From Gammaproteobacteria bacterium (GTDB lineage Bacteria; Pseudomonadota; Gammaproteobacteria; UBA6429; Thiohalophilaceae): a DNA stretch of 64,000 bases. Below are positions 45,611 through 54,258 of this stretch, piece by piece; the stretch's first letter is position 1, and the number at the start of each line of letters is the position of its first letter. The notes below the pieces were generated by a model. It was given only the letters and a program-made list of their open reading frames with translations, searched no databases and was not told the DNA's origin. The stretch lies in assembly GCA_029880855.1 (NCBI GenBank), contig JAOUNS010000003.1:124001-188000 (forward strand), read 5' to 3'. The translations under genes were made by a program, and so were the position numbers.

Positions 45611-46970
45611 GTGCAATCGCATCATCCAGGCGACTGACCACCTCCACGTCGATACCGCGCATGGCTTTTTTCGGTGCATTGGCCTTCGGCACCACCGCAC
45701 GCTTGAATCCATGTTTGACGGCCTCCTGCAAGCGCTCCTGACCATTCGGAACGGGGCGAATCTCCCCCGCCAGGCCCACTTCACCGAAGACGACCATATC
45801 GTTCGGAATGGGACAACTGCGGAGACTGGAAACCACCGCCAGCAACACCGCCAGATCGGCCCCTGTTTCTGTCACCCTCACCCCGCCGACCACATTGGCA
45901 AATACATCCTGATCATAAGTGACGATACCGGCATGACGGTGCAGTACGGCCAGTAACATGGCCAAACGATTGTGCTCCAGCCCGACCGTTACCCGCCGCG
46001 GGTTACTCAGGTGCGATTCATCAACCAGCGCCTGAACTTCAACCATCAGCGGACGGCTCCCTTCTCGGGTCACCATGATCACACTGCCGGGAACATGTTC
46101 ATCATGGCGCGACAAGAAAATGGCCGATGGATTGCTAATCTCACGCAAGCCCTTGTCGGTCATGGCGAACACACCCAGTTCGTTCACTGCACCGAAGCGA
46201 TTTTTGATAGCCCGTACCAGCCGATAGCGATTCCCTGAATCACCTTCAAAGTAGAGCACCGTATCCACCATGTGCTCCAGCACGCGAGGACCGGCCAGAG
46301 TGCCTTCCTTGGTGACGTGTCCCACCAGAAACAGAATGGTTCGGGTCTGTTTGGCAAACCTGACCAGTTGCGCCGCGCATTCCCTGACCTGGGCCACGGC
46401 ACCGGGAGCGGATTGCAACATGTCGGTATACATGGTTTGAATGGAGTCGATAACCATCACCGCCGGCTTTTCCTGCTGTGCCGTCTGCAGGATCTGTTCG
46501 ACCTGGGTTGCCGCCAGCATCAATAATTCATTGGTGTAAAGGTCGAGCCGATGAGCGCGCAAGCTGACCTGCTGCAAGGATTCCTCACCGGTGATATACA
46601 AACATTTTTGCTGCTTGCTCAACTCGACAAGGGTTTGCAACAACAATGTTGACTTGCCGATGCCGGGATCCCCGCCAATCAGGATCACCGATCCCGGCAC
46701 CAACCCGCCTCCCAATACCCGATCAAACTCCTGAATGCCGGAGGGCAAACGCACCACATCATCGGGACTGACTGCCGACAACCGCTGAACCTTGCCGTCA
46801 ACGGCGCCACTGAACCCCGCATAACGGGTTGAACGCGGGCTGCTCGGGGCAGAGATAACAGCAGTTTCTATCAGGCTGTTCCAGGCGCCACATTCCCCAC
46901 ACTGCCCTGCCCATTTGGGTGACTGGGCGCCGCACGCTGTGCAGCTGTATACACTCTTCGGTTTTGCCAT
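45600..46970 (-). CDS. radA: DNA repair protein RadA
   Basis: 456 residues. Branch-migration ATPase of homologous recombination. N-terminal zinc finger CTACGAQSPKWAGQCGECG, RecA-like domain with Walker A GGDPGIGKSTLL, the RadA signature KNRFGAVNELGVFAM, and a Lon-like C-terminal domain (LLAVVSSLRSCPIPNDMVVFG). Normal length. Convergent with the PilZ gene; divergent from the diguanylate cyclase. Confidence 0.98.
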   Translation of the reverse strand: MAKPKSVYSCTACGAQSPKWAGQCGECGAWNSLIETAVISAPSSPRSTRYAGFSGAVDGKVQRLSAVSPDDVVRLPSGIQEFDRVLGGGLVPGSVILIGGDPGIGKSTLLLQTLVELSKQQKCLYITGEESLQQVSLRAHRLDLYTNELLMLAATQVEQILQTAQQEKPAVMVIDSIQTMYTDMLQSAPGAVAQVRECAAQLVRFAKQTRTILFLVGHVTKEGTLAGPRVLEHMVDTVLYFEGDSGNRYRLVRAIKNRFGAVNELGVFAMTDKGLREISNPSAIFLSRHDEHVPGSVIMVTREGSRPLMVEVQALVDESHLSNPRRVTVGLEHNRLAMLLAVLHRHAGIVTYDQDVFANVVGGVRVTETGADLAVLLAVVSSLRSCPIPNDMVVFGEVGLAGEIRPVPNGQERLQEAVKHGFKRAVVPKANAPKKAMRGIDVEVVSRLDDAIALIR

Positions 46971-47167
46971 ATTCCGGTCTTTGCCCCATCCAGGATAATT
47001 TACTTACTTCCATTGTGCCGAGACACAAATTGGAACTATATTTAACTCAAATAAAACAGACACTTGCCGTTATATAATTCAAGCTAAAACAGACGGTTAC
47101 AGTAGAGCATCAATACCACAAGGTCAATCATTACACTGCCGCGAAAATACCACGGGTAAATCAAACA

Positions 47168-48907
47168 ATGAATCAATCACAGGAGATAGCCGGTCTGACG
47201 GATCAAACCAAACCAAATGGTTTGGTTGGCGATATCTCTCTGGAGATTTACCGTGAACAGGTCATGCTGTTGTTCAGGCAATTTCAACTGGCATTTATCA
47301 CCATCGTACTCATCGCCCCGTTGTTTGTGGTGTATATCAACAAGGCAACTAATTCCGACCTCATCATTTTCTGGTTATTTGCCTTCTGGGCAGTCAACCT
47401 GATTCGATATTATCACTGCCACCATGTTCTCAGTCAGGATCCACAAACTATTAACTATAAAAAAGCGGAAAACTTTTTTCTGTCAGGTACTGCTGCGTCA
47501 GGTTTGTTGTGGGGAGCGGCTGCCGCAGTTTTTTATCCTGCTGAAAATCATGTCGCACAGATATTTATTTTTTTTACCATCGCAGGCTTAAGCGGCGGCG
47601 CGGTATCCAGTCTGTCATCCCGCCCCGCTGCATTTCGCCTGCTTTTGTTTCCGATGACAGTGCCTTTTGTCATCAAGCTGTTTACCCTGGGCGACGAAGC
47701 AAGTCTGATGATGGCCGCCATGCTCAGTCTGTATATTGTGGCATTGACCGCCATCTCATCCCGAAGCTACAACTCACTTTACGAATCCTTGCAGCTGCGT
47801 CTGGAAAAAGCCGAGTTACAATCCAAATACCGACAATTACAAACTGACACGGCCCGAACCAATTCCAGTCTGCAATCCGAGCTTGAACGACACCGCTCCC
47901 GACAACAATCATTGCAAATCAATGATGCATTTTTGCAATCCATACTGATTACTGCCAGCGACGGCATCATTATTTCGGATGACCAGGGCATCATTATCTC
48001 GGTGAACCATGCGATCGAGCGCGACTTTGGTTTTAGCGAAAGAGAATTGATAGGGAAAAGCATCAATATCATCATGACGCAAAAAATGGGGCCAAAACAT
48101 GATGCCTATATGAAAGCGTATTTAACATCGAACAGCCCTTCCATGGTTGGCCGCATGATAGAAGTGCCGGGACAGAAAAAAGATGGCACTATCTTTCCCA
48201 TTGAGATCACGGTTAGTGAAGCGCGCATCGACAACCGGATCTATTTTACCGGCATTATACGTGATATCAGCAAGCGCAAACAGGATGAAGCCAAATTACA
48301 AATGGCCATGGAGGAATTGCAATTGGCCAAACAGGAACTGGAATTCACCAATACATGTCTGGTTAACAGCAACACCCAGTTACTGGATCAATCTCAACAT
48401 GATGAATTGACTGATCTGGCCAACCGCCGTTATTTAATGAAGACAATGAAACATGAATGGTTCCGCTGTCAACGCAACCGCAACCCCTTGTCTGTCATCC
48501 TGCTTGATATCGACTTTTTCAAGGCTTATAACGATGAGTATGGTCACCAGGCAGGTGATGATTGCCTGGTCCGGATCAGCAAGGCTATCAGGCAACAATT
48601 ATCACGCAGCAGCGATTTTGTCGCCCGTTATGGCGGTGAAGAATTTATTGCCGTCATTCCCGAGACAGATATGGAAGGGGCATATTACCTGGCCAACCAG
48701 ATGCGTCAGGCCGTTGTTGATTTGGCCATACCACACGGCAAATCGACCATCTCCAATTATGTGACTATCAGCGGAGGGGTCGCCACCACCGTGCCGACCC
48801 AGGAGTTCAGTTGTGAAATGCTCATCAATGCTGCCGATCAGGCACTCTACAGCGCCAAAAGCAGCGGCCGCAACAAGATCCGGAAGGCGGCGCAAGATAA
48901 AACTTGA
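47168..48907 (+). CDS. Membrane diguanylate cyclase with PAS domain
   Basis: 579 residues. N-terminal hydrophobic region of about five membrane segments (~35-200), a coiled coil (~200-250), a PAS domain (~255-375; DGIIISDDQGIIISVNHAIERDFGF, FPIEITVSEARIDNRIYFTGII split between strands) and a GGDEF domain (~410-575). The catalytic motif is GGEEF, active in many cyclases. An RSSD five residues before it matches the inhibitory I-site, so product feedback is likely. Makes cyclic di-GMP for PilZ-type receptors such as the two in this window. Confidence 0.93.
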   Translation: MNQSQEIAGLTDQTKPNGLVGDISLEIYREQVMLLFRQFQLAFITIVLIAPLFVVYINKATNSDLIIFWLFAFWAVNLIRYYHCHHVLSQDPQTINYKKAENFFLSGTAASGLLWGAAAAVFYPAENHVAQIFIFFTIAGLSGGAVSSLSSRPAAFRLLLFPMTVPFVIKLFTLGDEASLMMAAMLSLYIVALTAISSRSYNSLYESLQLRLEKAELQSKYRQLQTDTARTNSSLQSELERHRSRQQSLQINDAFLQSILITASDGIIISDDQGIIISVNHAIERDFGFSERELIGKSINIIMTQKMGPKHDAYMKAYLTSNSPSMVGRMIEVPGQKKDGTIFPIEITVSEARIDNRIYFTGIIRDISKRKQDEAKLQMAMEELQLAKQELEFTNTCLVNSNTQLLDQSQHDELTDLANRRYLMKTMKHEWFRCQRNRNPLSVILLDIDFFKAYNDEYGHQAGDDCLVRISKAIRQQLSRSSDFVARYGGEEFIAVIPETDMEGAYYLANQMRQAVVDLAIPHGKSTISNYVTISGGVATTVPTQEFSCEMLINAADQALYSAKSSGRNKIRKAAQDKT

Positions 48908-49625
48908 TCAGCCCTTCCTCGTTGCGGTTCTGATCTGCCTGTGGCTGCTGCTTCCTGTCAGCGGGTTCGCCAAAGATCGTGAAAGTGAACGGTTTAATGA
49001 CTGGATAAAGTATTATTACCTGCACAAAGACAACCGAAATGTTGTCCCGGCGATCAAACACTTTTTTACGCGACAAAATGAGCGCAGTGAGATCAGTCAA
49101 ATGGCGCTGATTGGTTCATTTGCCCAACTTTTCATATTGCATCCGCAACAGGCGGTTGACTGGATCAAGGCCGCCGGGCTCGGCGCCGAACAGCGCAAGC
49201 CACTCATTTACAGCCTCTGGTATGCAGGTCTGGGGGATGCCGCACAGCAGTTGGCCAGAGACGACCGCTGGCATGAAACCGCGCAACAGCAACTTGCCGG
49301 ATCGGCCCCGGCGTTATCACAGTTATCCTTAACCAAACCGGCAGATGTCGGCTTGCTCTGGGGGGCCTATCGAATCAGCGGGGATGCGATCTACATACAG
49401 CATCTGATCCAGCTCCTGCTCCGGCATGAAGCAGGCAACAGGACTGCGGACAAATCGATCGTCAGTGTTATTGCCACCAGTCTGAATCGCTATCGGCGCG
49501 GGCACGAGCAGGCAGAAAGCCAGTTTGAATCGGTCAGGAAACAACTGTCGGCCGCCAATCGACTGACCCTGGACTTGCTGGTCTCTGAACATACAGCCGA
49601 CGTCGAAACAGTTGATTGTGATTGA
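48813..49625 (+). CDS. Secreted hypothetical protein overlapping diguanylate cyclase gene
   Basis: 270 residues if the ATG at 48813 is used, which overlaps the cyclase by 95 nt. A signal peptide-like stretch (KIKLDQPFLVAVLICLWLLL, cleaved after SGFA) begins only near residue 28. No ATG, GTG or TTG lies between the overlap and that stretch, so either the long N-terminus is real or a rare start is used. The mature part is alpha-helical (AQLFILHPQQAVDWIKAAGL, GDAAQQLARDDRWHETAQQ), perhaps TPR-like. No family recognised. Probably translated with the cyclase. Confidence 0.7.
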   Translation: MKCSSMLPIRHSTAPKAAAATRSGRRRKIKLDQPFLVAVLICLWLLLPVSGFAKDRESERFNDWIKYYYLHKDNRNVVPAIKHFFTRQNERSEISQMALIGSFAQLFILHPQQAVDWIKAAGLGAEQRKPLIYSLWYAGLGDAAQQLARDDRWHETAQQQLAGSAPALSQLSLTKPADVGLLWGAYRISGDAIYIQHLIQLLLRHEAGNRTADKSIVSVIATSLNRYRRGHEQAESQFESVRKQLSAANRLTLDLLVSEHTADVETVDCD

Positions 49626-49872
49626 AAAATATTTTTAATAATCATATAGATATATTTTTTCCGCACACAGGCGCAGCGCCAGACGTTCAGCAGACGAAAC
49701 CGCTACCTGTCGAATTCAGGTCTAAAGTACCTATAAATTATGCCGTATAAATTCTAAAAATCGTGTACAATCTTTAGACACTCTGACGTTATTGATGAAA
49801 TACAACGGGCAAATAGACAGGCATGTTCAGCCAGCACCGTTGATACAGGACATCCGGTGTAAGGAATAAAAA

Positions 49873-50235
49873 ATGAAAGCAAGCTGCTCTCTCAGGATGC
49901 TGATGTACATTTTTCTCCTGCTTCCAGGCATAGCCTCAAGCGATGAATATCTTGACGCGCTGAAGGATGAGGCCGGTGAACTGGAATATCTGGATGAATC
50001 CAGATCAGGCAACGTTAAGCATGCGCAGAAAAAAGATGTCAACAATGAAATCATCAAGGCGGCAGAAAATATTTCGAGTTTTGAGCAATACTACAAACAG
50101 CAGGACGCTGCCGGCGCCGCCATCTACTTACGACTGAAAACCGCTGATCGGATCAGGATTTTCCGCCGCTTCAAAACCACAAAGAATTTCGAAATTGCCA
50201 GAAAAATGACTTTTGATCTCTATCAAAAGAAGTAA
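49873..50235 (+). CDS. Small secreted hypothetical protein
   Basis: 120 residues. Signal peptide MKASCSLRMLMYIFLLLPGI with cleavage around ASS; mature ~97 residues, charged and helical (EYLDALKDEAGELEYLDES, NNEIIKAAENISSFEQYYK, IARKMTFDLYQKK). A good ribosome site AAGGA precedes the ATG. Family not recognised. 25 nt before the rhodanese-like gene, so the pair is likely one operon. The 247 nt upstream is AT-rich and holds no gene. Confidence 0.75.
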   Translation: MKASCSLRMLMYIFLLLPGIASSDEYLDALKDEAGELEYLDESRSGNVKHAQKKDVNNEIIKAAENISSFEQYYKQQDAAGAAIYLRLKTADRIRIFRRFKTTKNFEIARKMTFDLYQKK

Positions 50236-50260
50236 TGATTGAAGATCGGAGACTGTCAGT

Positions 50261-50989
50261 ATGCAGAGGTGTCTCAGTATGAAAAGTAAAAAACCAATTA
50301 CCAAATATCTGTTTGTTATCCTGCTGTTCTCCCTGACCGCCGGTTACAGCGCTGCACTGGAAGTGAATATCAGCAAGGATTTACCTTCTGTGGAAGTGGT
50401 ACATAACGGTGTCCCTATCATCATTCAGCGGATCCAGAACAAGGACAACCATCTTACCGGCGGCTTTACCAAGACCTCCCGCGCTTGTCCGCCGTTTTGT
50501 ATCCAGCCAATGGAGACAGCACCAGGTGTTACCACAGTTGGCGAGCTTGAGATGCTGCAGTTCATGCAGACCAGACTGAAAAATGGGACCGGTATAATTA
50601 TCGATGCCAGAACCAGGGATTGGCACCGCAAAGGCACCATACCCGGCTCAGTAAATATCCCCTTCACAACCTTTGATCACAGTGAATACCACCCACAACT
50701 CCGTGAAGCCATGGCCAAGCTCGGCGTAACGTCAAAAAGCAAAACCAGTGGTCTGTGGTCAGAATTTATCAGCAGTGTCGGTCTGGGCAGCAAAGACAGT
50801 TCTCCCTGGGATTTTTCCAAAGCCAAGGATGTATTGCTCTGGTGTAACGGCATGTGGTGTGAGCAATCACCCCGCGCTATCCAAAACCTGTTGAAACACA
50901 AATATCCGGCAGAAAAAATCTACTACTATCGGGGTGGCATGCAAGCCTGGCAGATCCTGGGGCTGACGGTCATCGTTCCGGAATCATAA
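50261..50989 (+). CDS. Periplasmic rhodanese-like protein
   Basis: 242 residues from 50261; the ATG at 50279 gives a cleaner signal peptide (MKSKKPITKYLFVILLFSLT). Rhodanese domain ~75-240: IIIDARTRDWHRKGTIPGSVN, then LLWCNGMWCEQSPRAIQNL, whose first cysteine fits the active-site loop CxxxxxS, and YYYRGGMQAWQILG. An extra N-terminal segment has a CPPFC pair. Rhodaneses carry sulfane sulfur; here it is exported. It precedes the MNIO operon by 277 nt with a terminator in between, so a shared role is only possible. Confidence 0.85.
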   Translation: MQRCLSMKSKKPITKYLFVILLFSLTAGYSAALEVNISKDLPSVEVVHNGVPIIIQRIQNKDNHLTGGFTKTSRACPPFCIQPMETAPGVTTVGELEMLQFMQTRLKNGTGIIIDARTRDWHRKGTIPGSVNIPFTTFDHSEYHPQLREAMAKLGVTSKSKTSGLWSEFISSVGLGSKDSSPWDFSKAKDVLLWCNGMWCEQSPRAIQNLLKHKYPAEKIYYYRGGMQAWQILGLTVIVPES

Positions 50990-51020
50990 ATCGTCGACAC
51001 CCACTCCCCCTCTCTACGCT

Positions 51021-51054
51021 TGCCCAAACCCTGATACGGTTTGGGCAGCTTTTG
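51021..51054 (+). terminator. Terminator after the rhodanese-like gene
   Basis: TGCCCAAACC and GGTTTGGGCA form a perfect 10-bp stem with a 7-nt loop, followed by GCTTTTG. The T-run is short, so efficiency is uncertain. It separates the rhodanese gene from the MNIO operon. Confidence 0.65.
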
Positions 51055-51265
51055 AAAACCCTTCACCTCTACCTCCTTACCTGTCGTCCATCACCCCTAA
51101 ATTATGTAAGAATATGTGATAAAAACGTGACATTTGAATAGAAACTTCACTAACAGGCTTGTGTCATAATCCCCAAGCGAAAACCAAGACTTTGTGCTTT
51201 AATTCGTTGACTAACACCCAACCGGCCGACAAGGCCTGGTATTTTACCTTACGGAGACAACCAAG

Positions 51266-51625
51266 ATGTCCAACAAAAAAACATTAACCACTTTGTCAAT
51301 TATCAGTACAGCTTTTGTCGCCGGTCTGGCGGCCAGCAATGTAGCCTCAGCACAGGAAAACGGCGCCAATCCGTTTGCCATGAATGAACTGTCCAGCGGC
51401 TACATGCAGCTTGCCGAAAAAGGCAAATGCGGCGAAGGCAAATGTGGTGAAGGCAAGTGCGGTGGTAAAAAGAAAGACAAGAAAGAAGGCAAATGCGGTG
51501 AAGGCAAATGCGGCGGTAAAGACAAAGGCAAGAAGGAAGGCAAGTGCGGTGAAGGCAAGTGCGGCGGTAAAGGCAAAGACAAGAAAGAAGGCAAGTGTGG
51601 TGAAGGCAAGTGCGGCGGTAAGTAA
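51266..51625 (+). CDS. hvfA: HvfA-like MNIO precursor peptide with EGKCG repeats
   Basis: 119 residues. Sec signal peptide to about residue 29 (MSNKKTLTTLSIISTAFVAG, ending VASA), then a short conserved-looking leader region (ANPFAMNELSSGYMQLAEK, residues 34-52), then a core of nine cysteines at 55, 60, 65, 77, 82, 94, 99, 111 and 116. Eight lie in EGKCG and the first in KGKCG. EGKCG-repeat precursors beside DUF692 (MNIO) genes are substrates whose cysteines are converted to oxazolone/thioamide groups that bind copper (HvfA of Haemophilus; related bufferins). Strong ribosome site GGAG 11 nt upstream. Modification here is inferred from family and operon. Confidence 0.92.
   Translation: MSNKKTLTTLSIISTAFVAGLAASNVASAQENGANPFAMNELSSGYMQLAEKGKCGEGKCGEGKCGGKKKDKKEGKCGEGKCGGKDKGKKEGKCGEGKCGGKGKDKKEGKCGEGKCGGK
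51434..51622 (+). repeat. 51-bp tandem repeats in the precursor core
   Basis: Residues 57-119 are four units with a 17-residue (51-bp) period beginning at E57, E74, E91 and E108; the last is shortened to 12 residues. Each unit is EGKCGEGKCGGK plus a five-residue Lys/Asp/Gly spacer. DNA similarity between units is high, so the copy number may vary between strains by slippage or recombination. Confidence 0.9.
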
Positions 51626-51647
51626 GTAGCCGGACACGCATCTGACA

Positions 51648-52511
51648 ATGAGTAATTCACAATACATCATTCAAGGTGCCGGACTCGGTTTGCGGCGGGC
51701 CATTGCAGGCCCGCTCGCAGACCGCATGCCGACACAGATCGACTTCATGGAAGTTGCACCCGAAAACTGGTTGGCAGTCGGCGGCAGTTGGGGCAGGCAA
51801 TTTCGCCGGTTTACCGAACAGTATCCCTTTGTTTTACATGGCCTGTCTCTCTCGATTGGCGGCCCGACACCGCTTGATGAGGCGTTTCTTCATAAGCTGA
51901 AAAAGTTTATGAAGCAACACCAGATCGATTGCTACAGTGAACACCTGAGTTATTGCAGCGATGATGGACATCTCTATGATCTGATGCCCATCCCCTTTAC
52001 CGAAGAGGCCGTGCATTATGTTGCGGCCCGGATCAAACGGGTACAGGATATCCTGGAAAGAAAAATTGCAATGGAAAACGTCTCCTACTATGCCGCCCCC
52101 GGCAAGCAAATGGAAGAAATTGATTTTCTTAATGCCGTCCTCGGAGAGGCGGACTGTGATCTGCTGCTGGATGTGAATAACATTTACGTTAACAGCGTTA
52201 ACCACGGCTATGATGCCGAGCAATTCCTCAAGGCATTGCCCGGTGAGCGTATCGCCTATATCCACGTCGCCGGGCACTACAACGAAGCAGAAGATCTGAT
52301 CGTTGATACCCATGGTGCTGATGTAATAGACCCTGTTTGGGATTTACTGGATACCGCTTATCAGCAGTTTGGCGCCATACCGACTTTACTGGAACGTGAT
52401 TTCAACCTGCCGTCAGTTGATGAGCTATTACAGGAAATTGCAACAATCCATGCTATACAGGCCCGCCATCAGACAGGCTCTGACAAACAGAAACAGCATG
52501 GCAATGTCTGA
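51648..52511 (+). CDS. hvfB: MNIO family multinuclear iron oxidase (DUF692)
   Basis: 287 residues. TIM-barrel enzyme of the DUF692/MNIO family that uses non-haem irons to modify cysteines of a precursor peptide. Expected metal ligands are visible: FMEVAPENW (E35), VLHGLSLSIGG (H64), CYSEHLSYC (E98/H99), AMENVSYY (E143), LLDVNNIYVN (D175, N177), YIHVAGHYNEA (H206, H210), VDTHGADV (D220, H222) and LLERD (E249). 22 nt after the precursor gene and overlapping the DUF2063 gene by 14 nt. Normal length (~280). Confidence 0.95.
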   Translation: MSNSQYIIQGAGLGLRRAIAGPLADRMPTQIDFMEVAPENWLAVGGSWGRQFRRFTEQYPFVLHGLSLSIGGPTPLDEAFLHKLKKFMKQHQIDCYSEHLSYCSDDGHLYDLMPIPFTEEAVHYVAARIKRVQDILERKIAMENVSYYAAPGKQMEEIDFLNAVLGEADCDLLLDVNNIYVNSVNHGYDAEQFLKALPGERIAYIHVAGHYNEAEDLIVDTHGADVIDPVWDLLDTAYQQFGAIPTLLERDFNLPSVDELLQEIATIHAIQARHQTGSDKQKQHGNV

Positions 52512-53265
52512 ACCATTCCACCAAATCCAGTATGCCTTCGCAGCGCATATCCGCAACCCGGCGCTGAACCCGCGCCCCGCAGATGTGGAAGCCAGACGTA
52601 TGAAGATCTACAACGACTTATTTTACAACAACGTTGAAGATTTTATGTCCGGCAGCTTCCCGGTGTTACGAACCATTATGAGTGATGACGGTTGGCACCG
52701 ACTGATCCGCACATACTTTCATCATCACAAGGCAAAAACACCGTTGTTCCCCGAAATGCCGCGTGAATTTCTCTATTATCTGGAACAGGAATACCAGCCG
52801 GCAGAAGATGACTTTCCTTTTATGCTGGAACTGGCTCATTACGAATGGGCTGAACTGGCCCTGTCCTTGCTTGAGCATGAACACCCACAGACAGGCATAC
52901 CGGGCACATCTGAGTTGCCTGATACTGTCCCCTCTCTCTCACCACTGGCCTGGGTATTAAGTTATCACTATCCGGTGCAGAATATCGGTCCCGACTTTTT
53001 GCCGGAACAACCGGGTGAACAACCGACTTTCCTGTTGCTGTATCGTGATCTGGAGGATGAAGTTCACTTTATGGAACTTAATCCGCTTACTGCACATTTA
53101 TTACAACGCGTCAAAGAAAATAAGGACGCATCATGCAAGGACTTGATACAAAACATTGCTGATGAACTCGATCATCCAAATCCGACCGCCGTGATCAATG
53201 GCGGACTGGAAATACTGCACGATCTTTTTCACAGACATGTTCTCTATCCACTGAACCAAACCTGA
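52498..53265 (+). CDS. hvfC: DUF2063 partner protein of the MNIO enzyme
   Basis: 255 residues from the ATG at 52498, inside the end of hvfB; an ATG two codons later is equally good. The longer frame to 52369 is a shadow of hvfB. N-terminal DUF2063 domain (FAAHIRNPALNPRPADVEARRM, IYNDLFYNNVEDFMSGSFPV, FHHHKAKTPLFPEMPREF) binds the precursor leader in characterised MNIO systems; the C-terminal domain (~110-250) has a winged-helix-like end. Function: recognition and delivery of the precursor to HvfB. Confidence 0.93.
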   Translation: MAMSEPFHQIQYAFAAHIRNPALNPRPADVEARRMKIYNDLFYNNVEDFMSGSFPVLRTIMSDDGWHRLIRTYFHHHKAKTPLFPEMPREFLYYLEQEYQPAEDDFPFMLELAHYEWAELALSLLEHEHPQTGIPGTSELPDTVPSLSPLAWVLSYHYPVQNIGPDFLPEQPGEQPTFLLLYRDLEDEVHFMELNPLTAHLLQRVKENKDASCKDLIQNIADELDHPNPTAVINGGLEILHDLFHRHVLYPLNQT

Positions 53266-53342
53266 CACCTTCTGTCACATTACGACAGTAAACATCAGCA
53301 TAGACAGCATGCTTGCTTGTAAAACAAGAAGAGGAGCCCGCG

Positions 53343-53930
53343 ATGGAGTTATTCCATAAACTCGAAAATATTTTGAACAAGACCAAAGCGGCTGAATTTA
53401 TTGCACCATTGGCATTACGCATCTATCTGGCCCCCATTTTGATTCTGGCCGGCAGTAACAAACTGGCAAATGTCGATGCCGTCACCGGCTGGTTTGAAGG
53501 ACTCGGGATTCCGGCCCCTGCATTGATGGTTTGGCTGGCAGGTCTGACCGAGTTGCTCGGTGGTATTGCGCTGCTCATTGGGCTGGCTGTACGCTGGTTC
53601 GCCATCCCTCTCATGTTAACCATGGTGGTCGCAGCAGGAACTGCGCATTGGCAAAACGGCTGGCATGCATTGCCTGAAACCGAATTGACCGTTCCCTGGG
53701 AATGGAAAAAAGATCACATCGAAGCGGCGCTGGAAAGAAAACAGAAGGCGGTGGAAATACTGGAAACCCACGGCAACATCGACTGGTTAACTGAATACGG
53801 CAACATCACCATTCTGAAAAACGGTATCGAATTCGCCGCCACCTATTTCATCATGTTACTGGTCCTGTTTTTTATCGGCAGCGGCAAGGCCGGCGTTGAT
53901 CACTATTTGTATCAGCGATACCACAATTAA
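53343..53930 (+). CDS. hvfD: DoxX family membrane protein of the MNIO operon
   Basis: 195 residues from the ATG at 53343, with GAGGAG 7 nt before it; the frame to 53313 is less likely. Four membrane segments of the DoxX type (IAPLALRIYLAPILILAGSN, LAGLTELLGGIALLIGLAV, FAIPLMLTMVVAAGTAHW, AATYFIMLLVLFFIGSG) with an extramembrane insert between the third and fourth. DoxX proteins accompany MNIO operons and are thought to support redox or export of the product. Last gene of the operon, followed by a terminator. Confidence 0.9.
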   Translation: MELFHKLENILNKTKAAEFIAPLALRIYLAPILILAGSNKLANVDAVTGWFEGLGIPAPALMVWLAGLTELLGGIALLIGLAVRWFAIPLMLTMVVAAGTAHWQNGWHALPETELTVPWEWKKDHIEAALERKQKAVEILETHGNIDWLTEYGNITILKNGIEFAATYFIMLLVLFFIGSGKAGVDHYLYQRYHN

Positions 53931-53966
53931 AACTTTCCTCCTGAAATTGAGTAGTAGACCTATTTA

Positions 53967-53994
53967 CCGGCCCTGCATAGTGCCGGTTTTTTTT
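53967..53994 (+). terminator. Terminator of the hvf operon
   Basis: CCGGC and GCCGG close a 10-nt loop, followed by eight T. It ends 37-64 nt after the DoxX gene. The remainder of the 328-nt gap to 54258 holds no supported gene. Confidence 0.85.
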
Positions 53995-54258
53995 CACCCG
54001 ACAGAATCCCGGAATGCAACCCCTTCCCCATCGCCATAACCAATCTGTGACGGCATTCCTAAAGTTTTATGTCTCCGACCTTTCCTGTCAGGCAGGACAG
54101 CATATACCGCTTTATTTAAAAGGCCTATATTTACACTAACAATCAATAAGTTACTAACCTGCCGTACTGATTTTGGTCTGGTGCCGGGCCGGGACAAATC
54201 CTAATGTAATCCTCCCGGAAACCGATATGTATAGGACCAGTCTTGCCTTGGAGTAGCA

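Noticed and set aside
51303-51670. Long frames on the strand opposite the precursor gene (rich in Cys, Leu, Pro)
   Set aside because: Mirror images of the repetitive EGKCG codons; they arise from the repeat and lack ribosome sites.
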